This document shows positions 11,102-23,511 of a stretch of 64,000 nucleotides of DNA, in pieces; the stretch's first letter is position 1; every line of letters starts with the position of its first letter. The notes beneath the pieces were generated by a model. It was not told the DNA's origin and ran no database searches. It was given only the letters and a program-made list of their open reading frames with translations. The position numbers were made by a program, and so were the translations under genes. The DNA comes from Gaeumannomyces sp. JS-464 (taxonomy: Eukaryota; Ascomycota; Sordariomycetes; Magnaporthales; Magnaporthaceae). Where the stretch lies: assembly GCA_002197995.1 (NCBI GenBank), contig NGZR01000001.1, forward strand, positions 8,122,001-8,186,000, in the 5' to 3' direction.

Positions 11102-13318
11102 TCATACAAAAAGGGTATTGACGACGGCGTCGCAGATCTGAGCCAGCGTCGGACAGCCGGAGCGGAAGAGGGCGACGCCGAGGCGCCTCTCCCTGGTATC
11201 AGCACCCAGCAGGGCAGCCGAGGGCCCGGACGTGCTGGCCGCATCGGCAAGCCCTGCAGCGCCGGCCCCGTCGAGCCCGCTGCCCTCGGCCTCGAGCCAC
11301 TTGCGCTCGGCCTCCTCCTTGGCGCTGCGCAGGACCTCCTCGGTGTTCTCCGACTCCCAGAGGTTGCAGCGGTTGCACTGGTCGCAGGGGCGGGGGTCGC
11401 CCTCGGGGCGGAAGTGGTCGCAGAAGTGGCGGTATCCAACGTCGGCGCCGTCGCCGTCGCCGCCAATGTCCTTGCGGCAGACGTAACACATCTTGTAGCC
11501 GCACGGGCACGTCAGCTTGTTGCAGCCGGCCGTCTTGACGAAGGACGTGTTGCAGCGCGGGCACACGCGCTTGATGGCCATGCTCATGGCCTGCTCCACC
11601 TGCGTGCGCAGCGCCACTAGCGCCGACTCGTGGCACACGTGGATGTCGGCCCAGGCCTTGCCGCACGACAGGCACGACGTTCGGCCGCACGACGGGTCCA
11701 GGCACGCAAACTTGAGGCCGCGCCGCCGCCGCCGGTACCGCGACATGGCGGCCCGGAGCTCCGACGCCAGGCGGTCGCCAGGTGCCCGTTGGGACGTGAG
11801 CACCAGGCAGCCGAAAGACAGGAGCAGCAGCACGGGCAGCAGGAACGGGATGACGCCGATGCAGAGAAGAAGGAATGCCAGATTGAGGATGCCGTCGGCG
11901 CGAAGGCGGAGCTCAGCCTCGCGCGCCGGGAGGTACAGGTCATCGACCTCGGCGTAGCTGCAGAAGGGGCAGCGGACTAGGGGCAGGCCCGATGCTATCA
12001 GCGTGTGCTCGGCAAGTCGCTGGTCCAGCCTGTGAAGGACCTCGGCACCATTCTTCTCCTCCAGCATGGCGCGATGCATCTGATCCACGGGGATGCAGCC
12101 AGGACACTCGTCGGCGTCAACAGCGGGGCACCGGAGAGTGCCCAGCTCTCTGTCGATGCTCCGCTGCCACCCCTGTCCGAAGACGGCCTCGGAGATGGAA
12201 TGCTGGACACAGCGGAAGCAGAGCACGTGGTCGCCCGTGTTGCACGTTGTTATCTCCTCAAAGGTGGCCGTCGTGAAGCAGCACGCGCACTCGTGCGTCG
12301 CCCCTGTCTCCTCAGCTTCCTCCATGTTGAGCACGATGGCGAGGACCCGATCCTTCTCCTCCTGCGCAACCCTCGCTTTGCTTTTGAGCGGGGCGACGAG
12401 TTCGGCGTACAGCTCCCTGTCGAGCTCAGGGCTTCCCGTAGCCTTGATTGTGGGCACAATGGAGCCTTTCCCGGACGACTTCCACACGACGAGCGGGTGG
12501 CTCTCGACCACCTCGGCCGACGTCGGGGAGGGCGCCGGCTTCTTGCGGAAGAACGATGCCATGGCGAAGCGCCACGACTTGGACGATATATCGACCAATG
12601 TGTCGCGGGCGTCAAGGTAGGAGTAGTTCTGCTCAGCCAGCACAGCAACGATGGCTGACCGCGAAAGGCCCTTGAACTCCTGAAAGGCCAGGGCCTGGAC
12701 GGCCTCCTTGTACGCGGGGCTGCGGAAACGCTCCTTGGTCGGAACCATGGAAGAGCCCGCGCCGGGTTCCGACTCGGCAGGCGTCGTGTGTCCTGGAGCT
12801 TTCACACTCGTCGACGCCTTGGTAGCATCTTTCTGTGGAGGTGCTGTCCTCTTGGTCTCTGCGGCATCGGCCACCTTCCAGCGCCCCTTGACCCAGGACA
12901 TACGATTCTTCAGCAGGGCATCAGCGACGACATTGAGGCGGGATTCGGATCCCAAGCTCGTGAGCATCTCGCGGAAGACATCGACCTGGACATCGGGAAA
13001 GACGGCAGCGAGGGCGTCGAGACAGTTGTTGAGTTCACGGAGGTCCGGCGGTTCGTCGGGCATGGGCGGCAGCTGGGACTCATCCGAGATGTGCTCAGGT
13101 CCGTGCCCGAGGTGGTGGTGCTGTGACGATGACGAGGGCGCCGAGGGACCGGTGGAGGACGGAGCATCGGTGCCGGCGTTGGCGGTAGCCGAGCTGCTGC
13201 CGCTCGAGCGCAGCGAGGACAGCCGTGGGCGCGTCAGTGGGCTGGACGAGGCTGCGGCGCCACTGCGGGACGCGAGGCGATCGGATCTAGACGACGCCAA
13301 GAGTCCTGCAAACACCAT
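11102..13318 (-). CDS. RBR (RING-IBR-RING) E3 ubiquitin ligase, RNF216-like, with a membrane segment
   Basis: A 738-residue uninterrupted frame. RBR ligases take ubiquitin from an E2 onto a RING2 cysteine before passing it to the substrate. Order of parts: Ser-rich N-terminus; CUE-like ubiquitin-binding helix region about 92-145 (LDALAAVFPDV); RING1 about 344-393 (CACC ... CFRC ... C); IBR-type cysteines about 449-555; RING2 about 586-617 with TAGCNKLTCPCG, where Cys599 is the likely catalytic residue; then a further Cys/His cluster to about 651. Between the IBR cysteines sits a strongly hydrophobic stretch, about 476-507, that could span a membrane once or as a hairpin. This suggests a ligase anchored on an organelle membrane. 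No intron or frameshift is needed. Start ATG is at 13316-13318. Confidence 0.85.
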   Translation of the reverse strand: MVFAGLLASSRSDRLASRSGAAASSSPLTRPRLSSLRSSGSSSATANAGTDAPSSTGPSAPSSSSQHHHLGHGPEHISDESQLPPMPDEPPDLRELNNCLDALAAVFPDVQVDVFREMLTSLGSESRLNVVADALLKNRMSWVKGRWKVADAAETKRTAPPQKDATKASTSVKAPGHTTPAESEPGAGSSMVPTKERFRSPAYKEAVQALAFQEFKGLSRSAIVAVLAEQNYSYLDARDTLVDISSKSWRFAMASFFRKKPAPSPTSAEVVESHPLVVWKSSGKGSIVPTIKATGSPELDRELYAELVAPLKSKARVAQEEKDRVLAIVLNMEEAEETGATHECACCFTTATFEEITTCNTGDHVLCFRCVQHSISEAVFGQGWQRSIDRELGTLRCPAVDADECPGCIPVDQMHRAMLEEKNGAEVLHRLDQRLAEHTLIASGLPLVRCPFCSYAEVDDLYLPAREAELRLRADGILNLAFLLLCIGVIPFLLPVLLLLSFGCLVLTSQRAPGDRLASELRAAMSRYRRRRRGLKFACLDPSCGRTSCLSCGKAWADIHVCHESALVALRTQVEQAMSMAIKRVCPRCNTSFVKTAGCNKLTCPCGYKMCYVCRKDIGGDGDGADVGYRHFCDHFRPEGDPRPCDQCNRCNLWESENTEEVLRSAKEEAERKWLEAEGSGLDGAGAAGLADAASTSGPSAALLGADTRERRLGVALFRSGCPTLAQICDAVVNTLFV

Positions 13319-16300
13319 TTTGGCGGCGGGGCGGGGACGCTTTCATGCTGGGGTTGGTCGGGATGCGGCAGAGTGTGCGGGCCGGCATTCCTCTGTTGCG
13401 GCGGTTTGCTGGGGTAGTGGGCGTATGGTTTCTTGTGGGCTTCCTAGCTGCGCCTCTCGACTGGCGTCAGGCTTGGCTGGCGAGCTGCTGTGCGCTGTGC
13501 TGTGCTGTCGTGCGCAAAAGCCAGCGCGATCTAAGAATGGATCAATACGCTCGTGCCGTCGCGTTGGGCGGGCGCCTGAGCGGCGGGATGGGGCAGCCGA
13601 ACGGCAAGTGCTGTCTGCCCGTGGGGACCTGGCATAAGGTTTGCACGCTCGGCGTTGTTTGCCCTCTGTGGAATCTCGGCAGCCGCGAAGCGAGCCCGCG
13701 TGCATGGGCCACCCACCTCGCCCAACTGCCAGTGCCAGCCAGCGTGCCAGTCTGGACCCGCACACCCAGTTTCTGTGCGGGGTATCGTGACAGACCCGAG
13801 CGGAGATTCAATCACACGATGAGGGTTCCGTAGGTTTTCCAGGGCCCGACTGTTCAAGAGCACACCTCGATCTGGAGATGGGCCTTTTGGGAAGCGGCGC
13901 ACGTTAATTCGCCCTTCTCGCCCCTCCTTCCACACGCGCACCCTCTCGACCCTCCCGCCTCGCCCAGGCGCAAACGGGAACACCGCTAGCTTGAAATGGC
14001 GGATCCAGAGGGTGGAGAACTCTAAATTCCCGATCTTCAGGTTGGGCGACCCCTTATGCGTGCCTCAGTTGACAGCCGATTCCATCCATGTCTGTTTCTC
14101 GAGGCGACTGTCTCATCTCAAGTCGCTTCGCCCAAGACAGCCTGTCCTCTTGTCTTTCGGGGTTTTCTCACATTTGCCTTTTTCGACTTTTGGCGGTGGA
14201 CAGCTGTTGTCACACGGAACTCGATAGATCTGGAGAATCGGTCGACACAAACAGAGACTCGAACCAAGTATCTGCAGCCTTCCATCCCCTCCTGGATTTC
14301 TGTAGCTTCCCGTGGCACTTTCTGCGTGCCGGGCCCAACTTTTCGGTCGACGTTTGGACGACATTGTGGCGTATTTTTTTCTTCTTCTTTTTCTTATTTC
14401 TTTTATTCTCAGCATCGGGTGACTGCTGACGTAGATATCCGCCGTTTGTCATTCCAATATCTCTTTTCTCATCTCACACGCAAACGGAAAATCCGCTCTG
14501 TTCCCCGCCCGCAGCCTTGTGCTACCGGACAGTCTGAGGCGTGTGTGGCCGACTAATACGAACCCTTGCAATATTGGCGGCCTCAGGCGAAAACAACCTC
14601 ATCAACCGCCAAAAGTCACTTGTTCTTGGGATCCGCATTCCTTGCCAAGAATCAGGCCCTTGGTAGAAATATCACATGAGACTGGACAAAAGCAAAGAAG
14701 GCACGGCAAAAGGAAGCCCGGGAAACAAGGAACAGCACAGGAAAGAGGGGACGGGGAGCGTGTCTCCGGCGCTAGTAAATGCTTGCTCGTGCTTCTTGGT
14801 CCTCTCGGTGTGCTCCCGCTCTGCGTTTGCTTTCTGAGCGTGCAGACACGGAAATCCAGACCCGGAGCAGCCTGCATTCTCACCGAAATCCAGGCCAGGC
14901 GGTGAAGGGTCGTTACGGAGGGTTTCTGGCCACTTCCAGTCCGCATAAACCTTACGAGGACAGGCATCTGGCATGGAACAAAACGGAAACCTGTCGGGTT
15001 CAGCAGAGTCAAACGAGCCCCAAATTAACAGCACCTTCCCTGAAGCACGAGGAGCAGAGGTGTCGGGGCGGCACCTGATTCGCGCCCGCTGCGTCCAAGC
15101 TTGCATGTAAACCTTTTCGGGAGGGGCGGTGACTGTGTGGCGCTTTGCCCCTCACGAAGTCCTCTTGCAGTGTTTTTTGACGAGAAAAAGAAAAAAAAAT
15201 CGATCACACAACCTCGTCTACGACATAAAAGGTAGTACATTAGCCTGCACCACTAGTAAAAAGTATACATTAGGATGCATAATGGGAAAGGGTACGAGAA
15301 CGGGCAAAGACACAGGAACACGACAGGGGGGTATCTTTTGCGTCGAACGAGCAAACCACCACCAACACAAAAGAGCCTCGCCTTTTTTTTTTTCCACGCA
15401 TTTTGCTCCCACCATCCTGACCAGCTGAGTCGAGTGGTGGGAGCCGAGCTCGGCGTCATCCATTGTCAGCTGTGAGTGCTCAGCGATAATTGCCACCGCG
15501 CAAGTGACCGCTCCCATCAGCACCCAGCCGCCAGCTTCGTGTCCTCGCCGGGACATATCAAGCGAGCGCTCGAGCAGCCCTGCGTGCTGACCGACTTGCT
15601 GCTCGAGGACGCAAAAAGAAATTGGAATAGAGATATGTACATATACGTAGATCCCTGGATGCGGGTCGGCTGGTGGCACCGCCAGGTACGCGGTGTGCAG
15701 TTGATACCTGCTCCACGGGCGATTCCAGTCGCAAATGCTGCCCAACCCTCTGGGCCAGCCTGGCTGGGATCCATCCGTCCCTAGCGGGCGGCATGGACGG
15801 AGACTTGCTGTGTATACATACCGACAGTGCATGCTTGTCCGCCCATGCCGTCTGCTCCGGAGTGGCTGGATGGCTCTGTATCTCAGGCGCTAGGGTTATG
15901 TGTCACATCCAGTCTGTTGTGAGCACTATGTAGCGGTCTGGCCTGGGAGCCACCGGTCGCTCGCCCGCCCATTGTGTTTCGTCAGTGCTAGGCGATGTTC
16001 GGTGGCATGCCCAGTTCCATTTCCGTTTCCGTCTCCATGTTGGTTCCTAGCTGGCCAAATGTTCGTGTGAGTGACGTGACCAGAGGGACAAGTGCAACAC
16101 CAGGGCCAAGCCCGCTCTTTTGCCTCTGTTCCCCCTTTTTCCTCTGAGGTGGGCGCCCGTCCAAGGCAACATGAGACCCCTTTTTTGCACTCCCGTCTCG
16201 CCTGTGGCCGGCTGATGGGCCCGACTGCTGCCTCTCGCCGCTGCCTCGCCCCTGCTCCTCGTCTCGGACACGCAGGGCAACGCATGGTGCCTGGCGTGGC

Positions 16301-16836
16301 GTTCGCACCAGCCGTCCTTCTGGAAATCCCTCGGAGGGGGGTGTGGGCCAGCCAGCCTGGACACGGCGAAAAAGGCAGTAGACAGGAAAGAGCACAAAAA
16401 AGAGCAAAAAGAACCGGATCCACTTGCCTGGTGGGGCCGGCTCACCGACTTTCACAGTCGTCAATGTAGCGGTTCCCGACTTTCGGTGACGGGCAAGCCC
16501 CTGTTGGACAGGCCAACCAACCAGGCTCTAGCGTGTCCCCTGTCGAATGACGAATCGAAAAATAAAAAAAGGAAAAAAGACGAAGAAAAAAAAAGAGTCA
16601 AGCCATGGCGGCCGCAGCCCGTCGATTTTTTTTTCTAGTGATTATTTTCTGCTGGCTGGGCACCCACTCCGCTTTCCTGGTGCGTGCAGGGGCAACGTGG
16701 AGTGTGGGATGGCCTGTTCCGGCTCTCTGCTTGGGCGCGCTGACCCCTGCCTCCCCCAATCATCGACAGCCCTTAACTTTCCGCCTTTTCGCAGGCCGCC
16801 AACCTGCTCTTAAACCGCACCTCTCTGCCACTCCTG
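13319..16836. other. 3.5-kb divergent intergenic region, no supported gene
   Basis: Between the starts of the RBR ligase (minus) and the F-box gene (plus). It contains pyrimidine-rich tracts (14370-14410, 15382-15396) and purine-rich tracts (16557-16596). Short open frames occur in all phases without family resemblance. The most protein-like is a minus-strand frame at 15988-16464 with a hydrophobic stretch, but it has no ATG. The region may hold long 5' UTRs or non-coding RNA. Confidence 0.45.
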
Positions 16837-18230
16837 ATGGCTCAAACACCATCCTTTGGCTTCAATGTATTGCTCGCCGGGATGGAATCGCTTCCTGTCG
16901 AGCTTCTGCGGCTCATCTTCCAGTTCTGCGACCCCGGCGCCGTCCGGGCCCTCCGACTATGCAGCGGCAAACTGGCGGAGGTTGGCGAGGAGTACCTCGT
17001 CGACCCAGTCTTCCGCTCGCTGCCTTGGAGGGACGACGTGAAGCGCCTGCACGCCCTCTCGGGCCATGAACGGCTCAACGCCGCCGTCGAGGCCCTTGTC
17101 ATCAACTTCGCCCAGATGGACGAGTACAACGGCCGCCACACATCGTACCTCCAGCACTTTTACCAGGACCCCGAGGAGTGCAGCGCTCTCCTGCACGAGG
17201 CTTGGCACCGCTATTACCAGGCTGAAGGGTGCCGCCAGGACGTGCCCGCCTTCTCCAGCCAGGCCGGCCTGGTCCGCGAGGCCTTCTCCCGCCTGCCAAA
17301 CCTGAAGGACCTGCGCGTCACCTTCACCGAGAGCCCCACGACATCGAGCCCATCCGCCAGGCCTTCCGTCTGCCGGGCTGCCGCAAGATGGACCGCAAGC
17401 AGGCCTGCGCCGACCTCAACGTCCTGATATCCGCCGTCTCGGCCGCCAACCTCACCTCTCTCGAGATCGACCGCCTGCCCCTGGAGCTGTTCAAGGTCCG
17501 CCACAGCCGCCAGCACTGGTTCGAGTGTGCCCCCGCCCTGGCCAACCTCACCCGCCTCAACATCACGCTCGACTCGTCCGAGGTGCAGATGCCCACCACC
17601 AAGTTCCGCGCCATGAACGGGCTCGGCCACTTTCTGCGCTACGCCCCCAACGTCGAGCACCTCGGGCTCGGCTTCCACAACTACTCGAGGCCGCGCGAGA
17701 AGTACCAGGTCTGGTTCGGTGAGCTGTTCGGCCCCGACTTCGTCTTCGGCCGGCTCACGGACCTCAAGCTCGAGGGCATCGCGTGCGACGAGGAGGACCT
17801 GCGATCGTTCCTGGCCCGCCACGGCCCCACCCTCCGGCGCCTCCGCCTCGGGGGCGACTGGGTCGCCAAGCTCTACGAGCCGGGGTTGGGTGGGATCCAC
17901 CTGGGCCGCGGCACCTTCCGGTCCTTCTTCACATCGCTCAGCAGGGGCAGGCTGCTGCCGAATCTTGAGCGCCTGCACCTGCAGGGCGACTTTGAGTGCG
18001 GCATGCTCGTCAGCCGGGTCCACGAGAAGTACAACTTCCACCCCGTCACCCGCGAGGACTGGGAGGAGATCCCCGAGGAGATTCGCCGCAGCCGCATCCC
18101 ACGCAACACAACCGACGGCCTCGAGTTTGAGCGCTTCGTCCTGCACGGCGGCGAGTACCCCGGCACGCCTTCCGCCACCCGTCTGGCACTCCGTCGGAAA
18201 GTCCTGCGGGGACCCCAACAGGCACTCTGA
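16837..18230 (+). CDS. F-box-like protein with leucine-rich C-terminal part, one frameshift
   Basis: Probable substrate receptor of an SCF ubiquitin ligase. Near residues 14-55 is an F-box-like helix pair: SLPVELLRLIFQF, then RALRLCSGKL. The rest has Leu-rich segments of the kind seen in many fungal F-box proteins (ANLTSLEIDRLPLELF, NLTRLNITL, RLTDLKLEGI, NLERLHLQG). The first frame breaks at the CCCC run 17334-17337. Adding one C there restores a single frame to the stop at 18230, giving about 464 residues. Codon use is GC-rich as in the neighbours. The target is unknown. ATG 16837 is chosen; ATG 16882 is closer to the F-box and also possible. Confidence 0.75.
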
Positions 18231-19549
18231 CCCCGCCAACCCCGGAGAGTGTTTGAATGAACCCAGGCTATCATGCCAGGCGTGGGCGAAGCCTTTCCGT
18301 CCCTGAGACACGGGCCATCTTTGCTTGCAGCTCATTGCCTCATCGTGCTAGCCACATGATACGTCATTTTTACACGGACGTGAGACGTCTGCAAATCTTG
18401 GATACCTCGATGCTCGACGATACCTACACAACACACGAAAACAACGGCATACGCGAATATACCAACAATCTGCTTTGCCAACTGCATAAACGATCCTTGG
18501 CGTCCCGTCGGGTCACGCCGACGCCTTGGCACGACTCTTTCTCCTTTCCTGGCGCAATTTATAGGCCGCCACTCACGACAATCAGGAGGTGTACAAAGGC
18601 GCAAGAAATTGTTTTCTGCTTTCTTTTCTTTTATCCCTTCGCTTCCCTCGTCTCCTATCACGGTTCTCCTCACGTTTTAACGAAGTCATGACCAAGCAAA
18701 CAAACAATAGATTGCATAGGAGCTGTCTCCTTCAGGCTCCAAGCTCCCGCTTTTTTTTTTTTTTTCTTCACTATCACCACATACTATCCCGTCACACTCC
18801 TACAACGTTTGTTCTTTCCTTCTCACTTTGATTTATTTCTTTTCACGGATTCATCTGTTGTACCGGTACCCTAGAGGAAACCTCGCAGATACTGCTCACG
18901 CAGGCACAGCAGGCATTGCAATGCATTCATGCTCATCAGATTGAAACAGGGCAATCTTTACACGGGGGCGTTTTTCGTTTCTTGCTTACCACATGAGAAC
19001 TCAACGACGCAATCGGGGCTGACGTCCTCTGCTCTTATTTGTTTCTCTTTTTTTTTTCCCCTTTTCTATTCTCCATCTTTTGTATCTCCTCTGACATACC
19101 TAGGTAGCGCAAACAATGAATAGATAATAGATCGGTTCGGCAAGGAAGCATGGCACATGACGTTCTGTGGATGCATGGCGACCGGCGCTGATGAAAACCT
19201 GCTCTCACGAGCGATGAGAGATGTGGGTGGCAATCCCAACGGCCCTGCCGGCGGAGAAAAACGCACGTCACCGCGCATCTCCAATCTCAGAATTCTGCAT
19301 CTCGGCACGATATCAGGGAACTCGACCCATCGAACACAGAAATTGGAAAAGAATTAAATGGACGTCCATCGTGATGTGAATATAAAATGCCGGCCCAGAA
19401 GACGCCCGCTATTGCAGCCAATCTCTCTGGCCGGTTGACTCTATAGTGGTATCCTTCGCTGCCTCTTCGTCTATATCCTCCATAACCCACCATCAAAGCC
19501 ACATGCCAAACCAACAAAAGGCACAATGGTTTAACCGGAACAATCCACC
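18231..19549. other. Intergenic region, 1.3 kb
   Basis: AT-richer spacer between two plus-strand genes. It holds a run of T residues at 18752-18766 and a perfect 10-bp palindrome TACCTAGGTA at 19097-19106. No gene is seen. Confidence 0.45.
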
Positions 19550-20077
19550 ATGATCGTGGCCCTCACCGCCTGCCTCGCCTTTGCGCTCGCTCTGGCCGGG
19601 GCCTTGTATGCCTACAACGAGGGTTATCTCGACCCGTACATTGAGAAGATCAGGTGAGCCGCCGTCAGGAGCGGGCACCAACATCAGAGAGAAAGACCAC
19701 GGATCATACACATACTCTGCAAACAATTGCATTCTGACTCACCATGCGTTTCACAACAAACAGTGTTTACCTGTTCAAGGCCAAAGCCATGGCCGAGAAG
19801 AAGAAGCTCCAGGCCCAGGGGCAGAAGGCGGGTCAAGATTTTGTTGACGGTCAGTATCATCTATATCCGGACTCGTCTCTCTGTCCTCACACACGTCCGC
19901 CCTCCCATTGGTCAACTCTCCTCAACACGCCGTGCCAACGCGTCGTTTCAGCATACTGACACGAAAAGCCAAAATGTGTTGGCCGTGTCCTTTGTAGCCC
20001 AGCCCAACGGAGCCCAGCAGGCAAGGCAGGTCAAATCCGGGCTTGGCTCAGTCGGTGGTCTCAAGAAGAACCTATAG
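19550..20077 (+). CDS. Small single-pass membrane protein of unknown function (3 exons)
   Basis: Predicted 89-residue protein. Exons are 19550-19653, 19764-19849 and 19998-20077; the introns are GT..AG and the sum of exons is divisible by three. Residues 1-22 form one hydrophobic helix (TACLAFALALAGALYAY), followed by NEGYLDPYIEK, a Lys/Ala/Gln-rich amphipathic segment (AKAMAEKKKLQAQG), and a Gly-rich tail ending GGLKKNL. I do not recognise a characterised family, although the compact exon plan and the sharply defined tail look like a real conserved gene. The layout suggests an N-terminal anchor with a charged helix in the cytosol or an organelle lumen. The ATG is in good context (CCACCATGA). 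Confidence 0.65.
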
Positions 20078-20940
20078 ATAAACACACCAAACCCGGGCGA
20101 TCCCACCCTACAGGGGGGCGCGGTTTGTTGGTGTTGTGGTGGTGTTGGCTGCCCGTTTGAAACTTTTCCGGGTCGTCGCCGTTTTGTTTCGGCTGCCCGT
20201 GCTTTCTGGTGTCCTCGGCGAACGGGGTCCTTGCCAGGGGATAAAAATGGATCGAGGACTTTCCGTTCTGGGGCCAGAAAGTAACAAAAAGAAACGAAAA
20301 ACAAAATACACACAGACAGCAATAACACCAACCACACGGCACTCTGGAAAGTCTACCTGACACAGCCCGGTCCTTAATTCAGGACGTATATGTTGTCGGC
20401 CACCACACACACGGTGGAAATAACGTGAAGGGTGCGATTGCGGACCCGCGCCTCCGTGCGCCCTCGTTCCCCGGTCGGCGATCTTCATTTTCACTCAATC
20501 CCAAGGCTTTGTGCCGGGTTTGCTGGCCAACAATGTGCGTGCAGGCGGAAAGTCGGAAAGTAGGGGGAAGAAAAAAAAGAAAAAAAAAATGAAACGAATG
20601 AGAAAGAGGCACGACACAAACTGCCGTCCTACATCGCCTGCCTACATGCACATCTGCCTCGAGGAGGGGCGGGAGGCAGGGGAGGCAAGGGCGGGTCATG
20701 CCGTGAGTGCTATAATAATGGTAGAACGGGAAAAGACATGCAAGAAATAAATTACATCTCATCATCGCCCCCCGCGGGTGTTACAGCCCACAGCCACAAA
20801 ACTGCACCGCCCTCCTTTCTTCTCGTCCGAACGGACGACCACGGCACCCCATGGTCCGTGTTATTTTTTGGTCGGCGTGCACGGCCGCTCGCTGGCCGGA
20901 GTGCAACGGCGGGGCGGAAGCTGCTGTGACTGCCGTGGGC

Positions 20941-20965
20941 TTTTTTTTTTTTTTTTTTTTTTTTT
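20941..20965. repeat. 25-nt T homopolymer
   Basis: Uninterrupted run of 25 T in non-coding DNA. Its length is unreliable by most sequencing methods. Confidence 0.9.
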
Positions 20966-22710
20966 GGATAGACAAGGGTATCGCAGGCGGGATTATGTAT
21001 GCACACACAGTAGAAAGGTGAGAGAAATTCCCATGGTCACAGCAAGCATGGGCGGTGGAGTAACAAGCAAAAGTGCGTTACGACAGAGCGGAACAAGCGG
21101 AGGCAGGGGCCCTTCTTCTCGCTACTACCTAGATTTTTTTTTTAACTGGAACGTTTTTAATGGAGGATTTGCGAAAGGCTGTGCGTGCGCAGGCTACCGG
21201 CCGGGGCGAGAAACAAGAAGAGAGAAAAAGAAAGAAAGCGTATCGTTTGGTGTTTGGTGTGTGCGGATGTTGTGGTTCCTTTTTCTCCTAGAATCGAATG
21301 GAGGCCCTTGTCTCGTCGGGCGGGCTCTCTGACGGGCGAGAACGAGAAGGTTGCGACACGACAGAGACATTGTCTGGTGTTTGATTGGACGTGTGGTATT
21401 CTGAATTTCATTTTCTTTCTTTTCTTTCCAGATCTGTCAAACTCTGTGTTTGTGCTGTCGGGTCCAGGTCAGGGTCCAGGTCCCGGCCAGCTTCAAATAA
21501 AAAGCTGCGCGTTAAGATTGAGGCCAGAGCCGTCCAAGGAGAACGAGATACGGCAAATAAGGGTGCCCATCTCGGTACCGATCTCGTCCGTGTGCACCTT
21601 GACGTTTCTCGTCCATGTTTGCGTCGTTTCCCGTTGCGTTTGTTTTCGCTTGGGGGAGGGGGGTCGCACTCCGCACTCTTGCAGCATGCACCGCAACCTC
21701 AGGACCCCTTTCTGGTCCCGAAAATGTCGTGGGACCCGTCGTCCGTCACCCTGCGAGGTCCACCGATTTACCCCCATCGGCTTGGCATGGAGCGAGTGAG
21801 TCCTTGGATAAGGGATGCCTGTGCGCCCGCGCACGGTGCTGAGGGGCTTGGGAGAGATGTGACTTGACAGCTCGGTTTGGGGGATGGAGCCACGGACGGG
21901 ACGTGATCGCATCAGGCCCCCACGCCTCTGGCCAGAGACTTGGAGTTGGGAACGCCATGGTTTGACGGAGCCGCCATCCCTTTTTCATCCCGAAGCATCT
22001 GGGATCTGGCTTGGGCCCGATATGGGCCGTAGACTCGGGGGTGTCAGTCGGTAGTTTCAACGGCTCTCGTTGTGTCTGCAAGCCACTAACTACCAAAGTC
22101 AGACCAGCCGGCGAGAATGCGCCCACGGCCCCTCGCAAATTGATACCAATCAAAAACAGAAACCAACGAGCAATCTGAGCTCCTTCGGACGGCGGAGGGA
22201 GGAGCAGACCTGGCCACAACACCCGAGGGCAGCTGAGATGGCGTCCATGCTCTTGCGCACCAGAGGCCCCGCGCAGCCCCATTGGATGTCTTGCTTTTGT
22301 GGGCTGGGCACGATTCATCTGAGGCAAAAGCAACGAGGAAAAAAAAAATGATGAAGCAATTCCGGCGCTAAACAGCAGCTCACGGACCCCTCAGGGCTCT
22401 CGGACCCGGAACTAAACCTCGAATCGCCTGGTGCAAGGGATAATAAAAAAAGAAGAAAGCAAAAAGACGAGGGGAGTCAAAGAGGGCAGGAGCAAGAAAA
22501 AAGAAAGTCAATCTAGCTAGGGTGCCTGTCACTGGCTCACGTCACGTTGGCCTGGCTCGCCGTTCCGTTTGGTGCGCTTCAGTGGCTTCTTTTCTAGTGA
22601 GCCATGTGGTCTTTCATTTTTTTCTCGATCAGTCAAGTCAATGTCCGCCGCCACACCGAGCCAGCCAAGGTCAGGCCGCGCTGATCAATGTCCTCGGCCG
22701 ATACCATGGC

Positions 22711-22728
22711 TGCTGCTGCTGCTGCTGC
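22711..22728. repeat. (TGC)6 microsatellite
   Basis: Six perfect TGC units in non-coding DNA. Confidence 0.85.
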
Positions 22729-23448
22729 GTGCGTGCAGTGTGGGCCCTCGGAACCCGGTAGTTGCCAGTTCCATGGGCTGCAAAGTTACGCCCTTGCATC
22801 GAGGCACCCGATGTCTCGAGAGATAAGGCCGGCCGGCCGACGGGATGCCATTCACCCATCCAGCCATGAAATGACATGACTTGGAGGAGTGGAGGGGGTC
22901 GGATCAAGGGGAAGGGAAAAAAAACAAAAACCAACGGCATTTTGCAGGACCTCATACCGACGCTAGCATCCCACGGAGCACACAAACACGCCCGATTGGT
23001 TCCTGGGCCACACGGCTGCGAACCGGAAGCTAACTTCGATCTCCGTGTTTCGGCCGTTCGTGGGTGGGCGGGCCTCGACTGGTCGTCGCAACGTTTGCCT
23101 GCCTGTCAGGTACACAACGAACCATTGAGCTTCCTGTCCTTTCGGAAGGCCTCCTCACCTGGCCGTCGTCATCCCACCTGCGTGCTCTTCCCTTTTTTTT
23201 TTTTTTTTCTCTCCCCCATCCACACAGGATCGGGGAAGCGGGTGATTGGGCCATGTAAGTGCAAGGTACGGCGATGTTAGTCTGGACTTGACGATATTAT
23301 TTGCACGCCGACGAGCATGCACAAAGCGGTCAGTGAACCTGCAGGCTGGAATGAGGCGATGTCGCTCTGCTGTGCGAGTGTCATATCAAGCCGCACCTCC
23401 TTTCTTCCTGCATCATCTCCTGCCCCTATCGTCTCTCTGCACGTCAGA

Positions 23449-23511
23449 ACGTGTGTGTGATGTGTGCTGTGTTGTGAGTTGTGTGTTATGTGTGGGCGTG
23501 TGGGTGTGTCT
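23449..23511. repeat. GT-rich alternating tract
   Basis: About 60 bp of imperfect (GT)n with TG/GTG interruptions. Alternating purine-pyrimidine of this sort can adopt Z-DNA. Confidence 0.7.

Noticed and set aside
15988..16464. 158-codon minus-strand frame with one hydrophobic helix
   Set aside because: No ATG and no recognised family; kept only as a weak possibility in the gap description.
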